A stretch of 34,579 bases of DNA. Origin: an uncultured Sphingomonas sp. GTDB taxonomy: Bacteria; Pseudomonadota; Alphaproteobacteria; Sphingomonadales; Sphingomonadaceae. The stretch lies in NCBI GenBank assembly GCA_913775975.1, contig CAJYLQ010000039.1, positions 1-34,579 on the forward strand, read 5' to 3'. Position numbers and translations under genes: made by a program. Position 1 is the stretch's first letter. Each line of letters starts with the position of its first letter. The notes beneath the pieces were generated by a model that had not been told where the DNA came from, searched no databases, and worked only from the letters and a program-made list of their open reading frames with translations. Shown in pieces: positions 1 through 7,894 of this stretch.

Positions 1-667
1 CGGCATATTGGACCTGACCGTCCGAGGTCAGCGGCGGCGGCATCGCGATGTTGAGGTTCGCGAAATACGGGTTGTAGTGCAGGCCGGTCGGCGTCTTGGC
101 GTCGGGGAACTTGCGCAGCAGCTCGGCGGGCTGCGGGCGATAGGCATCGGGGCCGACCAGCGAATAGATGTAATTCGTGCCCTCATGCCGCGCCTTGGTC
201 ATCAGTGACAGGTCGGGTGGCAGGGCATTGTTGTTCGCCGCGCGCGCCGCGACCTCGTTGGCGAAGGGCGAGGGGAAGCGGTCGGCGGGCACGTTCTTGC
301 GAGTCGTAGCCTCGCCCGTCTCCGGGTTGATGCTCGGCTGTTCGATCACCCACTGGTTGGCGATCGCCTTCACCTCGGGGTCGGTATAGCCCAGATCCTT
401 CAGGTCGCGGAACGCCACCAGCCGCAGCGAGTGGCAGGCCGCGCAGACCTCCTTATAGACCTGGAACCCGCGCTGGAGCTGGCGACGGTCGAAGCGGCCG
501 AAAATGCCGTCCGACGCCAGATGCGCCTCCTTGGGGTGGAGGTGGAACTCCTCCTCGGCGGTGGGAACGGGCGGCTCGGAGACGAGCCCCGAGACGCTGC
601 CCCACAGCGCGATGGCGAGGACGAAGGTGAAGGCCGCCCCGACCAGGAATGCGATGCCACGAACCAT
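1..667 (-). CDS. petC: cytochrome c1 of the bc1 complex, 3' end cut by window edge
   Basis: This is the c-type cytochrome subunit of ubiquinol-cytochrome c reductase; it passes electrons from the Rieske protein to soluble cytochrome c on the periplasmic side. The frame starts at ATG 665-667 and stays open to base 1, giving 222 codons. An N-terminal hydrophobic segment (residues about 4-25) acts as export signal. The haem c motif CAACH lies at residues 75-79, followed by SLR as is usual for cytochrome c1. The IAMPPPL stretch near the visible end matches the region of the axial methionine ligand. The C-terminal membrane anchor should lie beyond the window. It is the last gene of petA-petB-petC, 26 bp after petB, so co-transcription is very likely. 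Family identity is secure; only the end is missing. Confidence 0.95.
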   Translation of the reverse strand, partial: MVRGIAFLVGAAFTFVLAIALWGSVSGLVSEPPVPTAEEEFHLHPKEAHLASDGIFGRFDRRQLQRGFQVYKEVCAACHSLRLVAFRDLKDLGYTDPEVKAIANQWVIEQPSINPETGEATTRKNVPADRFPSPFANEVAARAANNNALPPDLSLMTKARHEGTNYIYSLVGPDAYRPQPAELLRKFPDAKTPTGLHYNPYFANLNIAMPPPLTSDGQVQYA

Positions 668-693
668 GTTCAGCTATCCTCTTTCGGTTCGGG

Positions 694-1977
694 TCAGGCC
701 AGGGCCGACTTGGTGGGTGCGGTCCCGCCATGCTTGGACAGCACGGCTTCGGTGATCGAATGGGGCAGCGGCGCGGGGCGCTCCGTCCGGGCGATCCAGG
801 GCAGGATCACCAGGAAGTGGAGGAAATAATAGGCCGCGGTCAGCTGGCTGAGGATGATGAAGAAGGGCGTCGCAGGCGAGCCCCCGCACCAGCCGAGCAG
901 CAGCACGTCGACGACCAGCACCCAGAAGGCGATCCGCGCCTTGGGCCGGAAGTTGTTCGAGCGCACCGGCGAGCTGTCCAACCAGGGGAGGAAGAACAGC
1001 AGCAGGATCGACCCGAACATCGCCAGCACGCCCCACAGCTTGGCGGGCAGGATGAAGTCGGCGGTGAAGGCGCGCAGGATCGCGTAGAAGGGCCAGAAAT
1101 ACCATTCGGGCACGATATGCGCCGGCGTCGAGAGCGGGTTGGCCGGGATGTAATTGTCCGGGTGGCCCAGATAGTTGGGGAAGAAGAACAGCAGGCTGGC
1201 GAAGACCAGCAGGAAGACGCCCAAGCCCACCGCATCCTTGGCGGTGTAATAGGGGTGGAAGGGCACGGTATCCTGCTCGCCCTTCACGTCCACGCCGGTC
1301 GGGTTGTTCGAGCCGGGGATATGCAGCGCCCAGATATGCAGGATGATGACGCCCGCGATCACGAAGGGCAGCAGATAGTGGAGCGAGAAGAAGCGGTTCA
1401 GCGCGGCATTGTCCGGCGCGAAGCCGCCCAGCAGCCAGATGCGGATGGTGTCGCCGACCAGCGGGATCGCCGAGAAGAAGCCGGTGATGACCTGCGCACC
1501 CCAGAAGCTCATCTGCCCCCAGGGGAGCACATAGCCCATGAAGGCGGTCGCCATCATCAGCAGGAAGATGACCACGCCGAGCAGCCACACCATCTCGCGC
1601 GGCGCCTTGTACGATCCGTAATACAGGCCGCGCCCGATATGGATGTAGACGACCAGCAGGAACATCGACGCGCCGTTGGCGTGCGCGTAGCGCAGGAACC
1701 AGCCCGCGTTGACGTCGCGCATGATGCTTTCGACCGAGCCGAACGCGACACCGGCATTGGCGGCATAGTGCATCGCCAGCACGACGCCGGTGATGATCTG
1801 GATCGCCAGCGCGGCGCCGGCCAGGACGCCAAAGTTCCAGAAATAGTTGAGGTTGCGCGGCACCGGATATCCGGCACCGACGGCGTTGTAGACGAGGCGC
1901 GGCAGCGGCAGCTTCTCGTCCAGCCAGCGCATCAGCGGCTGCTTCGGCTCATAATGCCGGGCCCAGGGAAAGCTCAT
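694..1977 (-). CDS. petB: cytochrome b of the bc1 complex
   Basis: This is the core membrane subunit of ubiquinol-cytochrome c reductase, carrying both b haems and the Qo and Qi quinone sites. The protein has 427 residues, a normal length for the alphaproteobacterial form. Haem ligands are visible as two HX13H pairs: H99/H113 in helix B and H200/H214 in helix D. The Qo-site PEWY motif is at residues 290-293. Multiple hydrophobic helices run from about residue 45 to 395, followed by a short polar C-terminal tail. The gene lies 14 bp downstream of petA and 26 bp upstream of petC on the same strand, the standard petABC (fbcFBC) order. Nothing odd was seen. A fused cytochrome b/c1 is excluded because c1 is a separate frame. 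Confidence 0.97.
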   Translation of the reverse strand: MSFPWARHYEPKQPLMRWLDEKLPLPRLVYNAVGAGYPVPRNLNYFWNFGVLAGAALAIQIITGVVLAMHYAANAGVAFGSVESIMRDVNAGWFLRYAHANGASMFLLVVYIHIGRGLYYGSYKAPREMVWLLGVVIFLLMMATAFMGYVLPWGQMSFWGAQVITGFFSAIPLVGDTIRIWLLGGFAPDNAALNRFFSLHYLLPFVIAGVIILHIWALHIPGSNNPTGVDVKGEQDTVPFHPYYTAKDAVGLGVFLLVFASLLFFFPNYLGHPDNYIPANPLSTPAHIVPEWYFWPFYAILRAFTADFILPAKLWGVLAMFGSILLLFFLPWLDSSPVRSNNFRPKARIAFWVLVVDVLLLGWCGGSPATPFFIILSQLTAAYYFLHFLVILPWIARTERPAPLPHSITEAVLSKHGGTAPTKSALA

Positions 1978-1991
1978 CTTCTCGTCTCCCC

Positions 1992-2573
1992 TCAGCCGAC
2001 CGTGACGACGGTGTCGGAATTGAATGCATATTCGGGCACGAACAGGTTCTTGGGCGCCGGCCCCTGCCGGATGCGCCCCGCCGTGTCATAGGCCGAGCCG
2101 TGGCAAGGGCAGAAATAGCCGCCGAACGGCCCGCGATTCTCGCCCTCGCGCGCGCCCAGCGGCACGCAGCCCAGATGCGTGCAGACGCCCAGCGTGATGA
2201 GCCAGTTGCTCTTGCCCGCCTTCGTCCGCTCGGCCAGCGTCTGCGGATCGCGCAGCGTGTTGACCGGCACCGCGTTCGCCTCCGCGATCTCCTTCGGCGT
2301 CAGGTTGCGCACGAACAGCGGCTGCTTGCGGAAGCTGGCGACGATCGCCTGCCCCGGCTCGATCTTGGAAATGTCGACCTCGGTGGTCGACTGCGCCAGC
2401 ACGTCGGCCGACGGGTTCATCTGGTTGACGAGCGGCAGCACGATCGCGACGGCGCCCACGCCCGCAAAGGAAACGGCGGCGATATTGATGAAATCGCGGC
2501 GGCGCGGATCATGCACCTCTTCGGTCAGAAGCGCCGGGTTCTCCCCCGGGGGAAGCTGATCGTCAGTCGCCAT
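1992..2573 (-). CDS. petA: Rieske iron-sulfur subunit of the bc1 complex
   Basis: This is the [2Fe-2S] subunit of ubiquinol-cytochrome c reductase and takes the first electron from quinol at the Qo site. The protein has 193 residues. The N-terminus has an RRRDF twin-arginine-like motif (residues 24-28) followed by one hydrophobic segment (about 30-50), which in this family serves as both Tat signal and membrane anchor. Cluster-binding boxes are CTHLGC (131-136) and CPCHGS (155-160), giving two Cys and two His ligands plus the structural disulfide. It is the first gene of petABC. The start is ATG at 2571-2573, preceded on the minus strand by a GTGAGGG stretch usable as ribosome binding site. 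The 169-bp gap to the divergent trmL gene must hold the operon promoter. Confidence 0.96.
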   Translation of the reverse strand: MATDDQLPPGENPALLTEEVHDPRRRDFINIAAVSFAGVGAVAIVLPLVNQMNPSADVLAQSTTEVDISKIEPGQAIVASFRKQPLFVRNLTPKEIAEANAVPVNTLRDPQTLAERTKAGKSNWLITLGVCTHLGCVPLGAREGENRGPFGGYFCPCHGSAYDTAGRIRQGPAPKNLFVPEYAFNSDTVVTVG

Positions 2574-2742
2574 TCACTATACCCTCACCTGTATGCGGTT
2601 GCCGCTGCGCGTCTGGTTTCGCGTTGGCCCGCCGCCCGATAGCCGTCCCCAGCGGCGGGCATTTGTTCATCTGTTAGCCTTGGCCGCCCGGCTTTGCCAA
2701 CAGCATTTTACGCGGACCCGGCCGCCCGCTAGGGACGGCGGC

Positions 2743-3204
2743 ATGACCAGCGGCCTGCGCCTTGCCCTCTACGAACCCGAAATCGCCGGCAATGTCGGTG
2801 CCGTCATGCGCACCTGCGCCTGCCTCGGCACGCCGCTCGACCTGATCGAGCCGATGGGCTTTCAGTGGGACGACAAGCGGGTGGCGCGCGCCGCGATGGA
2901 CTATTTCGACCATGTCTCGGTCACGCGCCATGTCGACTGGGACGCGTTCGCCGGTCAGGCGACCGGCCGCCTCGTGCTGCTGACGACGAAGGGAGCGACG
3001 CCGCTGCACGACTTCGCCTTCGCGCGCGGCGACGTGCTCTTGTTCGGGCGGGAGAGTGCGGGCGTGCCGGATGCGGTCCATGCCCGGGCGGATGCGCGCG
3101 TCTTCATCCCGATGGCGCCGCCGCTGCGCTCGCTGAACCTGTCCGTCTCCGCCGCGATCGTGCTGGCGGAGGCGCTGCGCCAGACGGGCGGCTGGCCGGG
3201 CTGA
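2743..3204 (+). CDS. trmL: tRNA (cytidine(34)-2'-O)-methyltransferase, SPOUT family
   Basis: This 153-residue protein matches the minimal SPOUT methyltransferase TrmL, which 2'-O-methylates the wobble nucleotide of certain leucine tRNAs using SAM. Visible family features are the N-terminal LALYEPEIAGNVGAVMRTCA segment (residues 7-26), the LLFGRESAGVP stretch that forms part of the SAM-binding trefoil knot, and the C-terminal LNLSVSAAIVLAEALRQ knot helix. I chose ATG 2743; an in-frame upstream extension to 2593 has no family counterpart and lies in the divergent promoter region. It is followed after 49 bp by hemF and probably shares a transcript with it. The SpoU-type TrmH is much longer, so TrmL is preferred. 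Confidence 0.9.
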   Translation: MTSGLRLALYEPEIAGNVGAVMRTCACLGTPLDLIEPMGFQWDDKRVARAAMDYFDHVSVTRHVDWDAFAGQATGRLVLLTTKGATPLHDFAFARGDVLLFGRESAGVPDAVHARADARVFIPMAPPLRSLNLSVSAAIVLAEALRQTGGWPG

Positions 3205-3253
3205 CGCGTCGTCGCCATCGACTTTTGCCGCCGATCCCCGCTACGTCCCGGCA

Positions 3254-4099
3254 ATGCTGACGCTTGACGACCAACAGGCCGCCGCCCGCCACTGGTTCGA
3301 AACCCTGCGCACCCGGATCTGCGACGCCTTCGTCGCGATCGAGCGCGAGGCGGGATCGGATGCGGCGTTCGACTTCATCCCATGGGACCGCGCCGATCCG
3401 TCCGGCGCGCCGGGCGGCGGCGGCGTGCGCGGGGTGATGAAGGGGCGCGTGTTCGAGAAGGTGGGCGTCAACGTCTCCACCGTCGCCGGCACGTTCGAGC
3501 CGGGCTTCGCGCAGACGATCAACGGCGCCGGGGAGGACCCGCGCTTCTTCGCGACCGGCATCAGCCTCGTCGCGCACATGGCCAATCCGCACGTGCCCGC
3601 CGTTCACATGAACACCCGCTTCCTCGTCACGACGAAGCGCTGGTTCGGCGGCGGCGCGGACCTGAACCCGCCGCTGCCGATCGCGGAGGATACGGAGGAT
3701 TTCCACGCGGCCTTGCGCGCGGCGTGCGAGGCGCATCCGGGCGTCGGCGACTATCCCCGCTTCCGGCAATGGGCGGAGGACTATTTCTTCATCCCCCATC
3801 GCGGCGTCCATCGCGGCGTGGGTGGCATCTTCTACGACCATCTGGAGGGCGATTTCGACGCCGGCTTCGCCTTCACCCGCGCGGTGGGCGAGGCATTCCT
3901 GTCGATCTATCCCACGATCGTGCGGCGGCGGATGGACATGCCGTTCACCGATGCGGACGTCGCCGTCCAGCGCGAATGGCGCGGGCGCTATGCCGAATTC
4001 AACCTCGTCCATGACCGCGGCACGCTGTTCGGGCTGAAGACGGGCGGGAACGTCGACGCGATCCTGATGAGCCTGCCGCCCGTGGCGACCTGGTCGTGA
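3254..4099 (+). CDS. hemF: oxygen-dependent coproporphyrinogen III oxidase
   Basis: HemF decarboxylates two propionates of coproporphyrinogen III to vinyl groups using O2, giving protoporphyrinogen IX for haem synthesis in the cytoplasm. The 281-residue protein shows the family blocks: GGGGVRGVMKGRVFEKVGVN near residue 55, the HMNTRFL block near residue 117 and GGGADLNPPLP near residue 133. The stop follows MSLPPVATWS almost directly, so the C-terminus is shorter than in family members with a 20-30 residue extension. The stop (TGA) overlaps the GTG start of the acetyltransferase gene by four bases, indicating translational coupling. Haem supply next to the bc1 genes fits an aerobic lifestyle, but that link is inference. 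Confidence 0.95.
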   Translation: MLTLDDQQAAARHWFETLRTRICDAFVAIEREAGSDAAFDFIPWDRADPSGAPGGGGVRGVMKGRVFEKVGVNVSTVAGTFEPGFAQTINGAGEDPRFFATGISLVAHMANPHVPAVHMNTRFLVTTKRWFGGGADLNPPLPIAEDTEDFHAALRAACEAHPGVGDYPRFRQWAEDYFFIPHRGVHRGVGGIFYDHLEGDFDAGFAFTRAVGEAFLSIYPTIVRRRMDMPFTDADVAVQREWRGRYAEFNLVHDRGTLFGLKTGGNVDAILMSLPPVATWS

Positions 4100-4743
4100 C
4101 GGCGGACGGCCTGCGCCCCGTACCGGACGATCAGGTCGCCACGATCGTCACGACGCTGGAGATGCGGCACCGCCCGCCGCTGCGGCCGCTGCCCCCCTCC
4201 CCCCTCCGCCTCGCGCGGTGGGAGAGGGCCGATACGGAGCGCTATCGCGCGCTGTTCCGCCGCGTCGGCGCGCCGTGGCTGTGGTTTTCGCGGCTGGTGA
4301 TGCGCGATCCGGCGCTGGCCGCGATCATCCACGACGACGCGGTCCACGTCCACGCCGTGCTCGACCCCGCCGGGATCGAGGTGGGGATGCTGGAACTGGA
4401 TTTCCGCGCCCCCGGCGAATGCGCGCTGGCCTATCTGGGGCTGGTGCCGGAACTGGCGGGCAAGGGCCATGGCCGCTGGCTGATGGCTGAAGCATTGATG
4501 CGCGCGTGGCGGCCGGGCGTGGCGCGTGTCCACGTCCACACCTGCACGCTGGATCATCCGGCGGCGCTGGGCTTCTACCGCGCGCACGGCTTCGTCGCGA
4601 TCGGGCGGACGGTGGAGACGTTCCCCGACCCGCGCGTGCTGGGCGTGCTGCCGGCGGAGGCGGCGCCGCAGATTCCGCTGCTCGCCGCCGTGCCGTCTCA
4701 GGCCGCCACGTCGCCGTCGGTGGCGCGGACCGTCGCGACATAG
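4096..4743 (+). CDS. GNAT family N-acetyltransferase
   Basis: This 215-residue protein has a GCN5-related acetyltransferase fold. Residues about 110-140 carry the acetyl-CoA binding core: a beta strand AYLGLVPEL followed by the pyrophosphate loop AGKGHGRW and helix. HPAALGFYRAHGF (about 152-164) is the typical C-terminal GNAT segment. The substrate cannot be read from sequence. Translation probably starts at GTG 4096, inside the hemF stop (GTGA overlap), which implies coupling to hemF. The last 46 bases overlap antisense with the 3' end of the membrane protein gene on the other strand. The proline-rich start (residues 26-36) looks like a normal linker for this family. Confidence 0.85.
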   Translation: MTADGLRPVPDDQVATIVTTLEMRHRPPLRPLPPSPLRLARWERADTERYRALFRRVGAPWLWFSRLVMRDPALAAIIHDDAVHVHAVLDPAGIEVGMLELDFRAPGECALAYLGLVPELAGKGHGRWLMAEALMRAWRPGVARVHVHTCTLDHPAALGFYRAHGFVAIGRTVETFPDPRVLGVLPAEAAPQIPLLAAVPSQAATSPSVARTVAT

Positions 4744-5513
4744 AGCTGCCCGGTGAAGGCGGTGGCGATGACGGTGAAGACCGTCTGCACCGCCGCCCCC
4801 GCGATCGTCGCGAGCAGCAGCGCACCCGCCGCGCCCGCCTCGCCCAGCAACAGCCGGGCGACACCGCCGACGACCCATTGCGCGGCCAGCGTCGGCACCA
4901 GCATGACGGTGCCGAACAGCAGCAGCAGCGCGATCAGGCGGAACGTCAGGCCGCGCGTCAGCCGCCACGAACGGGCCAGCGCGCCGACGCCGCGCCGCTC
5001 GTGCAGCACCACCGCGTTCAGCAGCAGCAATCGCGCCGCCACGACCAGCAGCACCACGGACAGGATCAGGATGTAGAGGGCGAAGCCGCCCGGCATCTTC
5101 GCGGCGGCGCCGGCGATCTGGCTTTGCTGCCCCAAATTGATCCCCTGCCGCACCAGCATCAGCACGATCGGCACCAGACCCAGCGCGAGGATCACGCCCA
5201 AGAGCAGCAGCACGCCGATCATCGGCAACACGCGTTCGCGCGCCCGGCGCATCGCCTCCGCCCGGGTCGTGGCGGGATCGCTCGCCAGCGCGACCATCGC
5301 CATCTGGCCCCAGACATTGGCCGCCAGCACGCCCAGCGCGATGACCATCATGACGAGGGCGGTCGTCGGCGTACCGCCCGGCAGCGTCAGTGCGGCGGCG
5401 CCGTTGACGACCGCCGGCAGGAATATCGCGATCGCCGCGATCGAGCCCAGGATCGCGCCGCGCCCCCGCAGCACATCGGTCGTCCGATCCCAGACCGTGC
5501 CGATCTTCACCAT
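4698..5513 (-). CDS. polytopic membrane protein of unknown function
   Basis: I do not recognise a function. From ATG 5511-5513 the product has 271 residues, beginning MVKIGTVWDRTTDVL. About six hydrophobic helices are visible, near residues 20-42, 52-75, 98-125, 145-170, 190-220 and 235-260. In layout (an amphipathic N-terminus, then paired helices and a cytoplasmic ARSWRLTRG segment) it resembles the membrane domain found with glycerophosphodiester phosphodiesterases, but no catalytic domain is present. This comparison is by impression only. A longer reading from ATG 5588 adds 25 non-family-like residues and is less likely. The 3' end overlaps the GNAT gene antisense by 46 bp, and the start is 128 bp from divergent lipB. 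Confidence 0.8.
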   Translation of the reverse strand: MVKIGTVWDRTTDVLRGRGAILGSIAAIAIFLPAVVNGAAALTLPGGTPTTALVMMVIALGVLAANVWGQMAMVALASDPATTRAEAMRRARERVLPMIGVLLLLGVILALGLVPIVLMLVRQGINLGQQSQIAGAAAKMPGGFALYILILSVVLLVVAARLLLLNAVVLHERRGVGALARSWRLTRGLTFRLIALLLLFGTVMLVPTLAAQWVVGGVARLLLGEAGAAGALLLATIAGAAVQTVFTVIATAFTGQLYVATVRATDGDVAA

Positions 5514-5641
5514 TCTTGCCCCCTTCGTCGTGCCCGGATCGCCGACCCGGCTGATCCATCCGATAGCCGGTGGCGTGGCGAACGCCAAATGCGGGCGACG
5601 CGCCTGTTGCCCCGCCGCCCCCGAACCGCCAGATACGGCGC

Positions 5642-6334
5642 GTGACAGACCCAGTGCCAGCCCCCGGGAACGACCCGGACCTCAGGAACGAAATCGCCCC
5701 GCCCGAATGGCGCGTGACGCCGGGCCTGACCCCCTATGACACCGCGCTTTCGGCGATGGAGGCACGCGCCGCACGCGTCGCGACCGGCGACGAGCCGGAA
5801 CTGGTCTGGCTGCTCCAGCACCCGCCCGTCTACACCGCCGGGACCAGCGCCGATCCGGCCGAACTGCTCGCGCCGCGCTTTCCTGTGGTGCCGGCGGGGC
5901 GCGGCGGGCGGTACACCTATCACGGACCGGGCCAGCGGATCGGCTATCTGATGCTCGACCTCAATCGCCGCGGCCGCGACGTGCGCTGCTTCGTCCATGG
6001 CGTGGAGGGCTGGGTGATCGCCGCGCTGGGCCAAGTCGGCGTCACCGCGTTCCGCGCGCCGGGTCGTGTCGGCATCTGGACGATCGACCCCGCCGGGCGG
6101 GAGGCGAAGATCGGCGCGATCGGCGTGCGCGTCCGCCGCTGGGTGACGTTGCACGGCTTTTCGGTCAACATCGCGCCGGACCTGTCGCATTTTGCCGGCA
6201 TCGTGCCGTGCGGGCTGCCCGATTATCCCGTTACCAGCCTGTCGGCGCTGGGAAATCCGACGGACATGGAAACCTTCGACGCGGCCCTGGCGTTGACACT
6301 TCCGGGCTTCCTGCAAACTCTTTCTTGTCCATGA
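5642..6334 (+). CDS. lipB: octanoyltransferase LipB
   Basis: LipB moves octanoyl from octanoyl-ACP to the lipoyl domains of 2-oxoacid dehydrogenases and GcvH, the first step of de novo lipoate attachment. From GTG 5642 the protein has 230 residues. It carries the substrate-binding block [17 protein letters not shown] (about 87-103), the catalytic lysine K156 in [18 protein letters not shown], and the catalytic cysteine C190 in GIVPCG. An in-frame ATG at 5570 would add 24 proline-rich residues not typical of the family, so GTG 5642 is preferred. It stands alone on this strand; lipA is not in the window. Confidence 0.93.
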   Translation: MTDPVPAPGNDPDLRNEIAPPEWRVTPGLTPYDTALSAMEARAARVATGDEPELVWLLQHPPVYTAGTSADPAELLAPRFPVVPAGRGGRYTYHGPGQRIGYLMLDLNRRGRDVRCFVHGVEGWVIAALGQVGVTAFRAPGRVGIWTIDPAGREAKIGAIGVRVRRWVTLHGFSVNIAPDLSHFAGIVPCGLPDYPVTSLSALGNPTDMETFDAALALTLPGFLQTLSCP

Positions 6335-6439
6335 CAAAACGAGACTTGAGGGCCCCGCGTTATCCGGTTAACGTCGAAGGCGATTTGGGTTTCTAGGGCG
6401 ATCAAAGCCTGCCAAATCCTTGATATTAGGGAGCTTCCA

Positions 6440-6706
6440 ATGCGTGCAGTCATTTCCAAGGTTCTGACCGGCTCGATGATCGCCGGCGCCGCGCTCGCCG
6501 TTGCGGCCTGCGGCCCGAAGACCGAGACCACCACCGACAACACGATGGTCACTGACATGAACACCACCGAGGGCATGGACACCATGACCGACAACATGAC
6601 TGCCGTCGACGGCACCATGAACGGTGGCATGATGGCCAACGACACCATGATGGCGAACGACACCATGATGTCGAACGAGAGCATGACCTCGAACAACATG
6701 ATGTAA
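6440..6706 (+). CDS. small methionine-rich lipoprotein
   Basis: This 88-residue protein has a lipoprotein signal peptide: basic start MRAVISK, hydrophobic core, and lipobox AVAAC with the lipidated cysteine at C24. The mature part (65 residues) is strongly biased: 15 Met, many Thr, Asn and Asp, no aromatic residue and only one basic residue. MM-ANDT units repeat at the C-terminus. I do not know a function. Clustered methionines can bind Cu(I) or be oxidised, so a metal-binding or oxidant-quenching envelope role is possible, but this is inference. The gene has a GGGAG ribosome binding site 7 bases before ATG 6440, a 105-bp gap after lipB, and a strong terminator 24 bp after its stop, so it is probably monocistronic. 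Confidence 0.88.
   Translation: MRAVISKVLTGSMIAGAALAVAACGPKTETTTDNTMVTDMNTTEGMDTMTDNMTAVDGTMNGGMMANDTMMANDTMMSNESMTSNNMM
6629..6700 (+). repeat. four degenerate 18-bp tandem repeats inside the lipoprotein gene
   Basis: Starting at 6629, 6647, 6665 and 6683, in-frame units of 18 bp begin ATGATG(G/T)C(C/G)AACGA, with the last unit more diverged. The first two units differ at a single base. They encode MMANDT, MMANDT, MMSNES and MTSNNM. Such a tract could expand or contract by slippage without changing frame. Confidence 0.85.
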
Positions 6707-6729
6707 TTCCTTCGGGAACTTCATCAGCG

Positions 6730-6763
6730 AAGGGGCCGTCCGGGCGACCGGGCGGCCCCTTTC
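6730..6763 (+). terminator. intrinsic terminator of the lipoprotein gene
   Basis: A 14-bp stem (AAGGGGCCGTCCGG at 6730-6743 with CCGGGCGGCCCCTT at 6748-6761, one T-G wobble) closes a GCGA tetraloop. A short T run ends the 3' arm (TTT at 6760-6762). It lies 24 bp after the lipoprotein stop. Confidence 0.85.
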
Positions 6764-7067
6764 GATTCAGGCACCGGCGGCTGCATCGAGGGGAAGATGT
6801 GCCCATGCGTGGCTAGGACGATGGCCCGATCAAGAGGCCGCGCCACACGCGTGATGGGTCGCCGCTTCAAGCTACCCCATACGACCGAGGATTCATTTCG
6901 CGGCCGCAGCCACGCTCGGCACGGCGCATCGTTACGCGTGCGACGGACGGTTTACCGTGCGCGGCGAACGGTTTGGCGGAGGTGCCGCCCGAAAGCGGCT
7001 GGGCGGCGCGGCCAACATGCTTTAGGGTTGATGAACGGCCCGTATTCCGTGGGAGGATCAGGTTCAG
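6764..7067. other. non-coding gap, likely leader/promoter of the downstream exported protein
   Basis: About 300 bp without a supported gene. Visible structure includes ACGGTTTACCGT at about 6949, a near repeat of its ACGGTTT half some 20 bp later, and a hairpin GCCGCCC / GGGCGGC (6984-6990 with 7001-7007). A GGGAGGA ribosome binding site at 7051-7057 serves the next gene. A GATTC (GANTC, CcrM-type) site lies near 6890. I cannot place a promoter with confidence. A long open frame on the opposite strand has no protein-like features. Confidence 0.5.
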
Positions 7068-7778
7068 GTGAAGACGATGCGTGATACGCGATGGCTTGCG
7101 GTGGCGGCCATGGCGGCGATGGCGATTCCGGCCACGCCGGCGACGGCCCAGTTCTATCTGCGCCATTATGATTATTCCGGTACGCCGGTGATGGGGGACG
7201 AGCCCGGGATCGCGCAGACGCTGCCGGGCGCAACGCCCGAGGAGCGGCGCGCGGGGCTGGTCTGGACGATGCGCTCCGCGCTCAACGTAGCGGCGCTGCA
7301 ATGCCAGTTCGAACCGACGCTGCTGACGCGCGACAGCTACAACGCGATCCTGCTGGATCACCGCGACGAGCTGAAGTCCGCCTGGGATACGCTGGGCAAG
7401 TATTTCACGCGCACCGCCAAGACGAAGAAGGCCGGGTCGGACGCGCTGGATCAGTATGGCACGCGAACCTATTCCAGCTTTTCCGCCGTCGCGTCGCAAT
7501 ATGGCTTCTGCCGCACGGCGGGGTCGATCGCGCGTGATGCGCTGTTCGCGCCGCGCGGATCGCTGGCGACGATCGCGTCGTCGCGGATGCGCGAGCTGCG
7601 CAACAGCCTGACGCCCTATGGCGAACAGCGCTTCTCGCGCTACATCAACGCGACGCCGCTCAGCCTGCCGCGCCTCGACCCGATCTGCTGGAGCAAGAAG
7701 GGCGAATGGGTCGAGAAGAAGTGCGGTCCGATCGCCTGGGGCCCGACGCCGGCACAGGTCGCCGCCACGACGCGCTGA
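7068..7778 (+). CDS. exported protein of unknown function
   Basis: This 236-residue protein has a clear Sec signal peptide (MKTMRDTRW, then a hydrophobic Ala/Met-rich core, likely cleavage after ATA near residue 27). The mature part is soluble in appearance with no membrane segment. It contains four cysteines (C79, C148, C207, C219) that could form two disulfides in the periplasm, and a Tyr/Ser-rich middle. I do not recognise the family. The GTG at 7068 sits 11 bases after GGAGG and is preferred over ATG 7077, which is 20 bases away; both give a workable signal peptide. It is monocistronic by position, with hairpins downstream. Confidence 0.8.
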   Translation: MKTMRDTRWLAVAAMAAMAIPATPATAQFYLRHYDYSGTPVMGDEPGIAQTLPGATPEERRAGLVWTMRSALNVAALQCQFEPTLLTRDSYNAILLDHRDELKSAWDTLGKYFTRTAKTKKAGSDALDQYGTRTYSSFSAVASQYGFCRTAGSIARDALFAPRGSLATIASSRMRELRNSLTPYGEQRFSRYINATPLSLPRLDPICWSKKGEWVEKKCGPIAWGPTPAQVAATTR

Positions 7779-7791
7779 TACCGTAACGCCT

Positions 7792-7888
7792 CCCCTCCCC
7801 GGCCAGGGAGGGGTTCGCGGTGACGCGCCGCCTCTCACGCTCCCGCTGGCGGCATATCCCCCCGGCCCTTTCACATGGCCGGGGGGAT
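7792..7888. repeat. two GC-rich hairpins between convergent genes (possible terminators)
   Basis: The first hairpin is CCCCTCCC (7792-7799) with GGGAGGGG (7806-7813). The second is a perfect 12-bp stem ATCCCCCCGGCC (7856-7867) with GGCCGGGGGGAT (7877-7888), loop of 9. They fill the space between the exported-protein gene and the convergent queE gene. Neither has a good T tract, so they may be part of a dispersed palindromic repeat family like the one between argD and argF rather than classical terminators. Confidence 0.65.
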
Positions 7889-7894
7889 CATCCG

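Noticed and set aside
649..2091. Long open frame on the plus strand across petB
   Set aside because: It is antisense to cytochrome b, rich in Arg, Gln, Glu and His as expected from mirrored high-GC codons, and has no domain features.
4185..4235. Palindromic repeat inserted into the start of the GNAT gene
   Set aside because: The CCCCTCC...GGGAGAGGG pattern is there, but the encoded PPLRLARWE stretch looks like normal family sequence, so no insertion needs to be invoked.
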